The position numbers were made by a program, and so were the translations under genes. The notes below the pieces were generated by a model. The model was given only the letters and a program-made list of their open reading frames with translations. It had not been told where the DNA came from and searched no databases. A stretch of 24,284 bases of DNA from a virus: positions 1 through 24,284 of IMG/VR virus record IMGVR_UViG_3300028388_003056, one strand, 5' to 3'. Below are positions 14,905-23,218 of the stretch, in pieces. Each line of letters starts with the position of its first letter. The first letter of the stretch is position 1.

Positions 14905-16934
14905 TGTCGTACTTCATTCCTGTCGGTGGGACCTGGAATACAACGATCAAGGACCGCACGAATCCTCGATACTGGAAGGTCCTCATCGACACTGACGGCG
15001 ATGATTCTGTCGATGATGTAACGAGCCAGATTTACAATAACGAGATATCAGGCGGGCAGCGTAAAGGCTCGACCGCGGCGCAGTGGACCGTTACGCTCCG
15101 CAACTCGCAGCAGACCTACCAAGAAGGCGATCTCGCCGGTCGAAAAGCGGAGATTCAGGCGAAGGTCGCGAGCGAGTCGTATATCACGGTGTTCACCGGG
15201 TACGTATCGGATGCAGGCTGTCAGCGAAGCAAGACATCCCTCACCGAAGACAAAGTGACGCTGACGCTGTTTGACCTCGTAAAGACAAAGGCCACGCGCA
15301 GAAAGACCGACGCAGCCATCTACTCAGGATTCGACATCTCAGACACTGCCAGCACATCAACGTCACTTATCCACACGCTTGCTGGCATGATGGGGCTTTC
15401 TGCCTCTGACATGGACATCACAGACATCAACCACGCGGTGACGCTTGTCAGCCTCGACGCGAAAGCTACTGCGTGGAAGGAGCTCCAGCGGATCGCCGAG
15501 CAATACCTCGCCGACATGTATGTGCGGTATGACGGCAAGCTCAGGTTCCGCTCCCGATTCGAGACCGGCTGGAGCGCGCCGAGCTCTGAGTGGGATTTCT
15601 ACACGTCCGGCGAAAACGCGAACGTTCACTCGCCATGGTCAGGATCTATGCGCCCGAAGTCGTGTACCAGGTGCGAGACATCATATGACGACTACGAGGA
15701 TGTTGGATCGCAGCAGGTATACAAGAATACCGACGAATGGGTCTCGGCTACGGAGCAGAATGCCATCGTTGTCGGGGCCGGAGAATACTGGCCTGGTCCA
15801 GGTTCAGGCGACGTAGCCAGGCTGAAGTACAAAGATCCAAAAAGTGGTGAGGAGTTTCCGTTTGTAAGAGACGTCAGTACCCCGTCAATTGGGGCTACTG
15901 GCAGCGGGTCAAACATAGAGTGTTCTGGCGGACTGCTCACGCTTGTGTCGTTCAATGGGTCAACATCAGCCACACAGCAGAACGCCGACTCATCAGAGAT
16001 CATTCTCCAGAACGCAACAGGGTCTCCCGTTACAATCACAAAGTTCGAGCTCTGGGCAGATCATCCGTACCGTGTCAGCGCGAACAACACTGTTAAACAC
16101 ATCGATAGCGCGGTCTCCAATGAGGAAGACCACGTCGATAAGAGTCTCGACGGCAAGTACGCATCAGACGACGACCAGGCTCACGAGTCGTGCGAATACA
16201 CAGTGGAGTTCGGGAAGGACGACCGGGAGGAATATGAGCTTACGGTAGACTGGCTTCCGCAGGTCCAGAAGCGAGCGCTCGTCACGTTCAACATCGTCGA
16301 GGAGTCCAGGTCGGTTACCTGTTATGTGGAGTCGTTTACCCATGTTGCCTCTGGACCAATGGCTCGGTGGAAAACGCGGCTCAGTCTCATCAAGTATGAA
16401 TCGTATACCTATTCTGGGTCTAATCGAATAGTCAGAGCTCTCAGTATCGGAGATATCCGACCGACGATCGATGGAATAAACAGCGGAATCACGGATGCAC
16501 AGGATTCTGCCGACTCTGCGCAGACCGACGCAACACAGGCACTTGCTGATGCGGCGACAGCGATTACAGACGCGGCGACCGCCCAAACAGCTGCAGAGCT
16601 CGCGCAATACCTCGTCACCGTCTTCTTCGATGCAATGACGATTCATCCAAGCTCTACAAGCTCACGGTTCGGGCGCGGAAAACGGCTGGATCGGGATTAT
16701 TCTATGCCGGGGTCGAAGGGATTGCCGCCGATGGAGCTACGCTTGTCAATACGTCTGGGCTTGATGCGCACTCAGCTCAGCACTATGTATCAGCGAGTGA
16801 TGTGTCGCTGGGCACATCTTGGACCGAGTACGTTGGCTATTTCTCGGGACACGGCACGTATATACCAAACGCGAGCAACCCGGCGAACCCGTCCGGGCTG
16901 CATTCGGATGCCCGGTACTTCCGTCCGGTTTTGA
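14904..16934 (+). CDS. Tail-tip/fibre protein, N-terminal part (frameshifted)
   Basis: This is the first part of a very large tail-tip protein directly after the tape measure, the place of the distal tail/tip hub genes. GTG 14904 has GGAG 8 nt upstream and overlaps the tape measure stop. Residues 1 to about 530 are a mixed-fold baseplate-hub-like section ('WKVLIDTDGDDSVDDVTSQI', 'WKELQRIAEQYLADMYVRYDGKLRFRSR' in parts). An Ala-rich coiled linker ('DSADSAQTDATQALADAATA') follows near 540-565. Beyond codon about 577 the reading becomes basic and fibre-unlike up to the stop at 16934, while the -1 frame becomes meaningful. One lost base in the A-run at 16634-16635 would explain the break (reading FDA-N-DDSSKLYKL). 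So this is probably not a separate gene. Confidence 0.83.
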   Translation: MSYFIPVGGTWNTTIKDRTNPRYWKVLIDTDGDDSVDDVTSQIYNNEISGGQRKGSTAAQWTVTLRNSQQTYQEGDLAGRKAEIQAKVASESYITVFTGYVSDAGCQRSKTSLTEDKVTLTLFDLVKTKATRRKTDAAIYSGFDISDTASTSTSLIHTLAGMMGLSASDMDITDINHAVTLVSLDAKATAWKELQRIAEQYLADMYVRYDGKLRFRSRFETGWSAPSSEWDFYTSGENANVHSPWSGSMRPKSCTRCETSYDDYEDVGSQQVYKNTDEWVSATEQNAIVVGAGEYWPGPGSGDVARLKYKDPKSGEEFPFVRDVSTPSIGATGSGSNIECSGGLLTLVSFNGSTSATQQNADSSEIILQNATGSPVTITKFELWADHPYRVSANNTVKHIDSAVSNEEDHVDKSLDGKYASDDDQAHESCEYTVEFGKDDREEYELTVDWLPQVQKRALVTFNIVEESRSVTCYVESFTHVASGPMARWKTRLSLIKYESYTYSGSNRIVRALSIGDIRPTIDGINSGITDAQDSADSAQTDATQALADAATAITDAATAQTAAELAQYLVTVFFDAMTIHPSSTSSRFGRGKRLDRDYSMPGSKGLPPMELRLSIRLGLMRTQLSTMYQRVMCRWAHLGPSTLAISRDTARIYQTRATRRTRPGCIRMPGTSVRF

Positions 16935-19900
16935 TCTGTAATTACAGTGCTGCTGCCGGGATCACGGAGGTCGATTTATTCAAGATCGAGGACGTGACTG
17001 ACATATACGCGGCGCAGGCGACAGCCGACGGGAAGGTGACGACGTTCTACCAGGCGACCGCTCCGACCCAGGCGACCGCTCCGACTGCGGAGGGGGCAGG
17101 CGACCTCTGGATCGACACCGACGACGACCGGCTGTATCGGTGGAACGGCTCGACGTGGGCTGAGATACAGGACGCAGACATTGCGACGGCGATAGCTGAT
17201 GCGGCGACAGCGCAGACTACGGCTGACGGGAAGATTGTTACGTTCTACGCGGCAGCGGCACCGACCGCCGAGGGGACCGGTGATCTGTGGGTGGACACCG
17301 ACGACGGCAACCGGCTGTACCGGTGGAACGGCTCGACGTGGGATGATGTGCAAGACGGTGCGATTGCTACAGCGCAAGCCACAGCAGATAACAACCAGGA
17401 GCTCTCACCACCCGAAGAAGATCTCGTCTGCTATTGGTCGATGGACGACGGGGCCCCAGGGGCGAGTGCTTCTAATGGGGATACGATTGAGGATCAGTCA
17501 GAGAACGAGATCCAACTCGCTGTGGCTGGGACTCCGTCATATGTGATAGGCAAAAGCGGATCTGCTCTCGACAACCCGGGGAACGGAACCTGCTATCTCC
17601 AATCGACCGGCTTTACTGCACTATCGTTTCCGAACGGCTTCTCCATGTCATTCTGGCTGAATCTTGACGTAGTCAACACTGATTACGACCGCTATGCACT
17701 GAACTGCTCCGGGAGCTTCCAACTTCACACGATGAGGTCATGGACGACTGCGCCGTGGGTGTACATCTACACCGCCGGTGGGTATGACTACGTCAGCAGT
17801 GCAGCACTAGGTGCCAACACTTGGTATCACTTTGTCGTGAGCTACGACAACACGATAATCCGGGTCTATCGAGATGGCGTTCAGGTAGGCACCAAAACTC
17901 ATGCGTACGGTGGCGCCATCGTTGACCCCGCTTTCGAACTCCTTGTCACAAACAACCGATTCGACGGATCTATTGACGAGGTGTGCATATTCGACTCTGC
18001 ACTGACCATCGAACACGTCCGCTGGCTCTACCGCCACCCCGGATGGATCTCGCGGACGATGGTCACTAGCCGTCACGTCCGCAAAGCTTCGCTCGCAGGC
18101 GACCGCATACAACTCTCATCAATAGACCACACGCGCGTTGACACAACGCAGTGGATGACAGACCCCGGATTCGAGAATCTTGTGTTCCACATGCCATTTG
18201 AAGACAAGCCTGTTGGCGAAAGCGCAGCGGCCGGTGATGAGATCAACGACGTGTTCGGCGGCCATGTTGGAACAGCAACTGGGACGCCAGACTTCGTGGC
18301 TGGCAAGGCTGGAGGCGCGCTGGATTTCAACGGTTCTGAGTACGTCACTTCGGGATTCGTCGATCTATCAAGTGCGTCCGAAGCGTCGTGGTCTTTTTGG
18401 TTCGAGTATTCCTCGTATTCCGGGACCAACAACCCCATCAAGCATGGCGTGTTTAACAACGACGGGGTTGATTTTCAGTTAAACCTGAACGGGTTGCGTG
18501 CCGTCTACAACAATTCAGGAGCCGCTCAAGCGACCGCGTACAAGGCTGTTTCCTCTGGAGTATGGACCCACGTTTGCGTGGCGTTCGACGGTACCGACTG
18601 TCTGATGTACGTCGATGGGGTCCTGCATGACACCACTACCTTCGCTATGGTGTTACCCAATCGTGCGGTAGTCTGCGGTCAGATAACCGGATCGGTCGAC
18701 GAGGTTCGCGTATACGCGAAAGCTCTGTCAGCAGCCGAAGTCCGCTATCTCTATCTCAACCCGGGCGGCTCACCACGCAACGGCGTCAACCGCAACAGCG
18801 TGGGAGTGGCGGAGCTTTCATCGAGACATTTGCGCTTTGGTGGACTCGACGTGCTCACGGAAAAGGGTGCTGCGGCGCTGACAACCGATGAGATATTTCC
18901 ACTGGACTTCTCTGCACGATCCAACCAGGGTAGGGGGCCCGTAAAGAAATCGTTTCAGTGGGTGCCAGAAAAGTATTTTGATCACGACGAGTCAGAGTAC
19001 GACAATCCTCGAGCAAAGGGATGGGACAGCGATTCTTGGCGCACTCCGGTCATAGGGTTTTGGCCGGCGGGAACGAATCTGGTCGCTGATCCAGAAGACC
19101 TCACAACAGCAAGCTGGTCAAAGAACGAATGTACTGCCGCACTCACCGATGAATACTTCGATGGCAAGCGATGGACAAAGGTCACCGTGTCCGGTGGGGC
19201 CACTAATGCCTACGTGATACAGAACGTCGCGTGGTCAGGCTCGGATAACTGCCTGCGGATACTTGTCCGCAACAACAGCACGCCAACCGCAGGACGAGAC
19301 ACGAGAGTTCAATTCTACGACTCGACAGGTGGGGTTATCGGATACGTTGACATCGAGTGGGATCTGGAGGCTGCAACTGCAGGCGATGGGGCTACTCTAT
19401 ACGATGAGCATTGGTTCGATTCGGATACGGTCGAAATTGCGTTTTCTCAAGGCACTGGGACACAATCTGGTACTGCGGGTATCCTGATCAACCCGGACAT
19501 CACTCATACCGCCGGGACCGAAGTATGGATCACTGCTGTGCAGATTGAAAACAACGCATGGCCCACGCCGTACATGCCATCAGCAAGGCCAATCTCCGGG
19601 CTATACTACCGCTACTCGTGGGGGGCAACCGGATACCTGGACCTGTGGTGCAGGCCACGATTCGATTTTGATTGCGCAAACGGGCAGCACATTATCTCCG
19701 ACTACGATTCCGATGCCGCCAGTGGAAATGCGGTCAATTTCGATCTCTACTACGATCCCTCGAGTGACCAGTTCAAAGTCGCATTGACACGTGCCGGTAC
19801 CAACCTAAGCTGTGCCGCAGGACACAACGGGACGGCCTGGGGATCATCCAATGCGTTTGCGGCGAATACATACCTCCACGACTGGATACACATCCAAGTG

Positions 19901-20764
19901 TATTGGGAAACCGGAGGGTCAACCGATGTGCTCACCCTCTGGATCAACGGCACACAGATTGACACTGATACGGATACGGCTTCGGCTGTGGTGTTCAATA
20001 ACAACCTCTCCGTCGGTTCCATCCCGCTGTACTCGACGCCAGCCAATGGTGTCTTCTCAGGCGAGCTTGCTGATCTGCGGATAGGTGCCACGTCAGGATC
20101 TGCACACGCATCGGCAGATATTCCATACGTCGACCCGAACTCTGTCCCGAACTACACCAACTCCCTGATACTTGATCGCTACGGCATCAAGATCAGCCGC
20201 GGCGATATCTCGATGGTTGATCGGTACGGACGATTCATTGATGTCGGGAGTCAGGGGCTGCTTGTGCGGGATCGGAACGGGCAGGTTGTACATGACATCC
20301 CGGACGCACCGGCAGTGGTCGGTGGGTATAGTATGGGGCATCTTTTCTGGTTCAAAGATGACTCTTCATATGTGATTCTGTCGGGTTCAACAAGTGGAGC
20401 TCCGTTGAGTGGCAGTATCACACTTTCCAGCTGGTACACAGGAGTACAGTGCCTGACAGAGGGCATTGAAAATGCAAAAGGCGGATTGTTCTCGATCCTC
20501 ACCTACTACGACAGTTCTCCAGGTGGTAGGTCAACGGCAGGAGTCCAAGTGTATATGCGGCCTAACGGTTCGGGCTGGACTTTTGCTACTGATCCGGCGC
20601 TCCCGGGAACAGGACTCTTTGTAGAAACGTCCGGGAACTACTTGTACCAGGCCCGTAGTGTAGGATCGATAGCGTGCCCGTTTGGCGATTCAGACCAAGT
20701 AGACATATACCTCAGCGGCGCGGCGAGCTACATAAGGATAATCCAGTTGGGGGTGTTCGTGTGA
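16802..20764 (+). CDS. Tail-tip/fibre protein, C-terminal LamG-rich part (frameshifted)
   Basis: The longest open stretch (1,320 codons from GTG 16802). The same frame is open and clearly protein-like upstream to about 16634 ('SSKLYKLTVRARKTAGSG', then 'YAGVEGIAADGATLVN'), so the true protein continues from the previous entry, about 1,950 aa in all. It contains two repeats with the motif RLYRWNGSTW (nt 17024-17383). Two clear LamG-like domains follow (about 17400-18050 and 18172-18775, each with 'W-h--v-yd---i-vyrDG' and a final 'GSIDEVCIFDSALT' or 'GSVDEVRVYAKALS' strand). A third, looser one lies around 19600-20110. The end, after 'RYGIKISRGDISMVDRYGRF', is a fibre-tip-like beta section. 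It is likely to be the host-binding part. No independent start signal at 16802 is convincing. Confidence 0.85.
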   Translation: MSLGTSWTEYVGYFSGHGTYIPNASNPANPSGLHSDARYFRPVLICNYSAAAGITEVDLFKIEDVTDIYAAQATADGKVTTFYQATAPTQATAPTAEGAGDLWIDTDDDRLYRWNGSTWAEIQDADIATAIADAATAQTTADGKIVTFYAAAAPTAEGTGDLWVDTDDGNRLYRWNGSTWDDVQDGAIATAQATADNNQELSPPEEDLVCYWSMDDGAPGASASNGDTIEDQSENEIQLAVAGTPSYVIGKSGSALDNPGNGTCYLQSTGFTALSFPNGFSMSFWLNLDVVNTDYDRYALNCSGSFQLHTMRSWTTAPWVYIYTAGGYDYVSSAALGANTWYHFVVSYDNTIIRVYRDGVQVGTKTHAYGGAIVDPAFELLVTNNRFDGSIDEVCIFDSALTIEHVRWLYRHPGWISRTMVTSRHVRKASLAGDRIQLSSIDHTRVDTTQWMTDPGFENLVFHMPFEDKPVGESAAAGDEINDVFGGHVGTATGTPDFVAGKAGGALDFNGSEYVTSGFVDLSSASEASWSFWFEYSSYSGTNNPIKHGVFNNDGVDFQLNLNGLRAVYNNSGAAQATAYKAVSSGVWTHVCVAFDGTDCLMYVDGVLHDTTTFAMVLPNRAVVCGQITGSVDEVRVYAKALSAAEVRYLYLNPGGSPRNGVNRNSVGVAELSSRHLRFGGLDVLTEKGAAALTTDEIFPLDFSARSNQGRGPVKKSFQWVPEKYFDHDESEYDNPRAKGWDSDSWRTPVIGFWPAGTNLVADPEDLTTASWSKNECTAALTDEYFDGKRWTKVTVSGGATNAYVIQNVAWSGSDNCLRILVRNNSTPTAGRDTRVQFYDSTGGVIGYVDIEWDLEAATAGDGATLYDEHWFDSDTVEIAFSQGTGTQSGTAGILINPDITHTAGTEVWITAVQIENNAWPTPYMPSARPISGLYYRYSWGATGYLDLWCRPRFDFDCANGQHIISDYDSDAASGNAVNFDLYYDPSSDQFKVALTRAGTNLSCAAGHNGTAWGSSNAFAANTYLHDWIHIQVYWETGGSTDVLTLWINGTQIDTDTDTASAVVFNNNLSVGSIPLYSTPANGVFSGELADLRIGATSGSAHASADIPYVDPNSVPNYTNSLILDRYGIKISRGDISMVDRYGRFIDVGSQGLLVRDRNGQVVHDIPDAPAVVGGYSMGHLFWFKDDSSYVILSGSTSGAPLSGSITLSSWYTGVQCLTEGIENAKGGLFSILTYYDSSPGGRSTAGVQVYMRPNGSGWTFATDPALPGTGLFVETSGNYLYQARSVGSIACPFGDSDQVDIYLSGAASYIRIIQLGVFV
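17024..17383 (+). repeat. Two tandem repeat units in the tail fibre gene
   Basis: Unit 1 (17024-17221, 198 nt) and unit 2 (17222-17383, 162 nt) both code ADGK..TFY, an APTAEG.GDLW.DTDD segment, RLYRWNGSTW and a Q-rich/Ala-rich linker. Unit 1 also holds an exact-looking 18-bp tandem copy (17051-17068 and 17069-17086, last base differing) that adds QATAPT. Such units are common as spacers in phage tail fibres and could vary in number. Confidence 0.8.
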
Positions 20765-21141
20765 TATTCCAGCTCCAGACAATGGACATAGACGGGAAGC
20801 TATACGTCACAGGGCATCGGTTATTTTCAGAGCGCGGCACGCCAGATCCTGAGCTCTACCAGGTACCAAAGCCACCAGACATAAGGTACAGCGTGCAGGG
20901 GCGGCCGCAGTACACCGTTGCGGTTAATGATGGGGGTGTTGAGTATGCGCTTGATCCAGTGCTGGCGACTCAGGCAGCCGAAGATGCAGAAAGAGAGGCT
21001 GCGAGAGTGACCGAGATTACTGCTCCAGAGACCGTGGCTCTCGCAATTGAGGCGCTCGTCGCGCTGGCGGAAGGCGACAGGACCAAGATTGACGAACTGA
21101 GAATGAAAATACCGGCACCAATTGACCGGAGGGAACTGTGA
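20761..21141 (+). CDS. Small protein after tail fibre, unknown function
   Basis: A 126-aa protein beginning at GTG 20761, which overlaps the fibre stop and follows a GGGGGTG run; ATG 20782 is a shorter alternative. The first half is beta-like ('FQLQTMDIDGKLYVTGHRLF', 'RPQYTVAVNDGGVEYAL'). The second is an acidic/basic helix ('ATQAAEDAEREAARVTEI' and 'ETVALAIEALVALAEGDRTKI'), suggesting a small domain with a coiled tail. Position directly after a fibre gene is where fibre chaperones or tip-attachment proteins are often coded, but no family signature is recognised. The stop overlaps the next start. Confidence 0.68.
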   Translation: MIFQLQTMDIDGKLYVTGHRLFSERGTPDPELYQVPKPPDIRYSVQGRPQYTVAVNDGGVEYALDPVLATQAAEDAEREAARVTEITAPETVALAIEALVALAEGDRTKIDELRMKIPAPIDRREL

Positions 21142-21623
21142 TTCTGCTATGGAAATACCATCGAAGCCCGAAGTTCTGGGACGACTTGTTCATGCGCGCT
21201 ATCTGCTACTTCACGCGAAGCGAGTATGTCCACGCAGAGGTGTTCGTGAACGGATGCACCTACGGGATGCACGACACGATCAAACGCTGGCCGCATCAGC
21301 GACCAAGCGATGAGGTGTGGGCAATGGACCTCACGCCTGAGCAGGAGACCGCCATCTATGAATACTGCGAGCGGGCGTACCAGGACCAGATCCGGTACAA
21401 CATCCCGAAAGTCGTCGCGCTCGCGGTTGTGTACCCGACCAGATGGATCTGGCGCAAACTCGGATGGGTGCCGTTCGATGCCTACGTCCATGGCGCGGTG
21501 TGCAGCGAGCTCGTCGACGAGGCGTACAAAGCGGCTGGAATCGACCTGTTGCCGAACGACCACGAGGGCTACACGGCCCCAGTGGACTTCACACGATCAC
21601 CATTGCTTCAGAGGCTCACGTGA
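21138..21623 (+). CDS. Permuted NlpC/P60 (YiiX-like) papain-fold protein
   Basis: A 161-aa protein starting at GTG 21138 with GGAGGG upstream. The order of likely catalytic residues is reversed relative to normal NlpC/P60: His 32 comes first in 'YVHAEVFV', and Cys 122 later in 'AVCSELVDEAYKAAGIDL'. Members of the permuted papain-fold group, known as amidases or peptidases, show this His-then-Cys order. The C-terminal 'TAPVDFTRSP' is also usual for that group. It sits at the start of the lysis gene cluster, so a cell-wall or peptide-cleaving role is possible, but tail-tip processing or another role cannot be excluded. No signal peptide is evident; one moderately hydrophobic stretch (residues about 90-110) looks like part of the fold. 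Confidence 0.72.
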   Translation: MILLWKYHRSPKFWDDLFMRAICYFTRSEYVHAEVFVNGCTYGMHDTIKRWPHQRPSDEVWAMDLTPEQETAIYEYCERAYQDQIRYNIPKVVALAVVYPTRWIWRKLGWVPFDAYVHGAVCSELVDEAYKAAGIDLLPNDHEGYTAPVDFTRSPLLQRLT

Positions 21624-21919
21624 GCGAACCATGCACGCAAGCCGACCAGATACGAAACATAGCAGAAGACCTGCGCGAGCTCAAAGCGAGCAACGTCCAG
21701 ATCCGCGAGAAGCTGTTCAATGGCATCTCGGATGCGATCAAGCAGATACCGGACATCCGTGCTGATGTCACTGAAATCAAGTCGCGTCAATCAGCTCCCG
21801 ACTCAAAGGGCGTGGTGGCTCGTCGTGCGGTCGATGCGTCGGTGATGGGAATCATCCTCGCTGCTATAACTCAGTGGGATAGCATCGTGGCGTTTCTGCA
21901 GCGGCTGTTTGGAGGCTGA
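21620..21919 (+). CDS. Small coiled-coil plus one-TM protein (holin-accessory-like)
   Basis: A 99-aa protein starting at GTG 21620 and overlapping the previous stop. The N-terminal two thirds are helical and charged ('IRNIAEDLRELKASNVQIRE' then 'IKQIPDIRADVTEIKSRQ'), a probable coiled coil. The C-terminus holds one membrane segment ('ASVMGIILAAITQWDSIV') and ends 'AFLQRLF'. That layout resembles XhlA-type holin-associated proteins, and the neighbours are lysis genes. No specific residue proves this. The ribosome site (AGAGG) is weak, so translation probably depends on the upstream gene. Confidence 0.65.
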   Translation: MSEPCTQADQIRNIAEDLRELKASNVQIREKLFNGISDAIKQIPDIRADVTEIKSRQSAPDSKGVVARRAVDASVMGIILAAITQWDSIVAFLQRLFGG

Positions 21920-21920
21920 C

Positions 21921-21971
21921 ATGAAATACGTTCTCATTGATGAGGAACGCTATCTGGGGTCCGTCCGATGA
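21921..21971 (+). CDS. 16-codon ORF coupled to the C39-like peptidase
   Basis: A 16-residue ORF (MKYVLIDEERYLGSVR) with a very good ribosome site (GGAGG, 5 nt before ATG 21921). Its TGA overlaps the next gene's ATG as ATGA at 21968-21971. The following peptidase has no clear ribosome site of its own, so translating this small ORF may be what loads ribosomes onto it. It could be a genuine small peptide or just a coupling leader. Too short for other evidence. Confidence 0.5.
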   Translation: MKYVLIDEERYLGSVR

Positions 21972-22579
21972 TCAGTAACTTCTCGAGCGGGATCCCCTAC
22001 CACACGCAGCGCAACAACCAGGTCGTTCCATACGCAAGCTGCAACACTACTTCGATGATTATGGCGCTCAAACAGGCGGGAAGGGATCTGCCTCCGTGCT
22101 ACGACAAACAGCCAGAGGATGAGCTCTCGAGGTTTTTGAGAACACAAGAAGCCTTCCAAAAGCAGAAGGAGCTGGCGGGGTGGTCGGTCGGGGCTTATGC
22201 TCCGCAGGAAGTGCACGCTGTACTCGAGTGGGGCGTGAATCAATGGATGGGCGCCGAGGTGGATTCATTCATGACGAGCGCGCGGACCGCTGATTTGCTG
22301 GTCGAGCTTGACAGCGGCGGAGGGGCTGTGCTTTCCGGACGGTTCCCCATGCCGTCGGGTGATCTCGGGCACATCGTTTCACTCGCCGGATGGATCTCAA
22401 ATGAACACGGCGAAATCGAACAGTGGATCATCGACGATCCGTATGGGAACTGGCATACAGGATATACCGACTACCGAGGGAATGATGTTCTGCTTTCGAC
22501 CAATGAGTTCAAGCGGATATTCGATCGATCAGGCGACGGAGAGTATTGGGCTCACTTGATCCGGGCGCATGAGGGGTAA
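21968..22579 (+). CDS. C39-like cysteine peptidase, probable endolysin
   Basis: A 203-aa protein with the Peptidase_C39_2 layout: the Cys motif 'VPYASCNTTSMIMALK' (Cys 25), 'MPSGDLGHIVSLAGW' (His 135) and 'QWIIDDPYGNW' (Asp 156/157). Related phage proteins act as peptidoglycan-cleaving endolysins, and the gene lies directly before a holin gene, supporting lysis. No signal peptide or cell-wall-binding repeat is visible, so export would rely on the holin. It starts at ATG 21968, overlapping the 16-codon ORF. The exact bond cut is unknown. Confidence 0.78.
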   Translation: MISNFSSGIPYHTQRNNQVVPYASCNTTSMIMALKQAGRDLPPCYDKQPEDELSRFLRTQEAFQKQKELAGWSVGAYAPQEVHAVLEWGVNQWMGAEVDSFMTSARTADLLVELDSGGGAVLSGRFPMPSGDLGHIVSLAGWISNEHGEIEQWIIDDPYGNWHTGYTDYRGNDVLLSTNEFKRIFDRSGDGEYWAHLIRAHEG

Positions 22580-22583
22580 TCAC

Positions 22584-23078
22584 ATGGCTGGATTTGCAGA
22601 GAAGATCGGAGAGCTGATTGGTTCTGGCGTCGGGTCTCTCGTGAAAGACGTCGGAGAGACCGTGGATACCTTTGTTCACACCGGTGATGAGAAAGCGGAG
22701 TGGGAGCTGAAGAAGAAGGAGCTCGAGCTTTCGGCAAAAAGGATGGCGATTGAGGTTCAGGAGCTCTACTTGTCCGATCGCCAGTCGGCCCGCCAAATGT
22801 ATATGAAGGACTCAGGGCTGCAGAAAGCGTTCGCGATCATATTCCTGGCCGGTTACCTTGCGATAACCGGTCTCATGATCTGGCTGGTCGTCGGATGGCT
22901 CGGTGGCGGAGGGCTCGATCTGCCGACGTGGGCGGTGTCCCTCGTTTCCATGGTGTTCACGGCGATGTCAACGAAGGTCAATACGATTGTTGATTTCCTT
23001 TTCGGCGGAAGCCAGGGAGAGCGGGACAACGCCGGAGCGATATCGCGATCGTTCCAAGACGGCGCCGGCGGCTCGTAG
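22584..23078 (+). CDS. Holin of the 3TM superfamily (gene-transfer-agent type)
   Basis: A 164-aa inner-membrane protein that is expected to open the membrane and time lysis. Residues 1-35 are a Gly/Ile/Val amphipathic stretch, then a charged helix ('DEKAEWELKKKELELSAKRM'). The family marker 'LSDRQSARQMYMKD' follows, then two strong membrane segments ('AFAIIFLAGYLAITGLMIWL' and 'WAVSLVSMVFTAMSTKVNTI') and the ending 'FLFGGSQGERD'. This matches the 3TM holin type known from gene transfer agents and many prophages. ATG 22584 is chosen because GAGGGG (22571-22576) sits 7 nt upstream. It is the last gene of the late block; the attP region follows. Confidence 0.8.
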   Translation: MAGFAEKIGELIGSGVGSLVKDVGETVDTFVHTGDEKAEWELKKKELELSAKRMAIEVQELYLSDRQSARQMYMKDSGLQKAFAIIFLAGYLAITGLMIWLVVGWLGGGGLDLPTWAVSLVSMVFTAMSTKVNTIVDFLFGGSQGERDNAGAISRSFQDGAGGS

Positions 23079-23093
23079 AACCTCATGTGTGAC

Positions 23094-23112
23094 TGTGCCA
23101 CAATTGTGCCAC
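23094..23112 (+). repeat. Left pair of arm-type direct repeats
   Basis: Two copies of TGTGCCAC at 23094-23101 and 23105-23112, about one helical turn apart. With the right-hand group (23331-23359) they flank the tRNA-like core, as integrase arm sites do. Further inverted partial copies (GTGGCA) occur at 23139-23144 and 23200-23205. Integrase binding is inferred from the arrangement. Confidence 0.62.
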
Positions 23113-23156
23113 GTTTTCTGAAAAGGTACGAACTGGTAGTGGCAAAAAACACGACA

Positions 23157-23162
23157 TATAAT
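23157..23162 (+). promoter_or_regulatory. Candidate -10 element in attP
   Basis: TATAAT at 23157-23162 is an exact sigma-70 -10 hexamer. No good -35 is present at 16-18 bp, though an A-run (about 23145-23149) stands upstream. If active, transcription would start near 23169 and cross the tRNA-like core to the terminator at 23297-23320, giving a short RNA of about 150 nt. A lone hexamer can occur by chance. Confidence 0.35.
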
Positions 23163-23218
23163 AGAAGGACTGGTCCACAATGGGCGCTACATGTAGTCAG
23201 TGGCATGGGTGCATGATG

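Noticed and set aside
20172-20764. Variable region of a diversity-generating retroelement at the fibre end
   Set aside because: No reverse transcriptase gene, template repeat or adenine-biased second copy is visible in the window.
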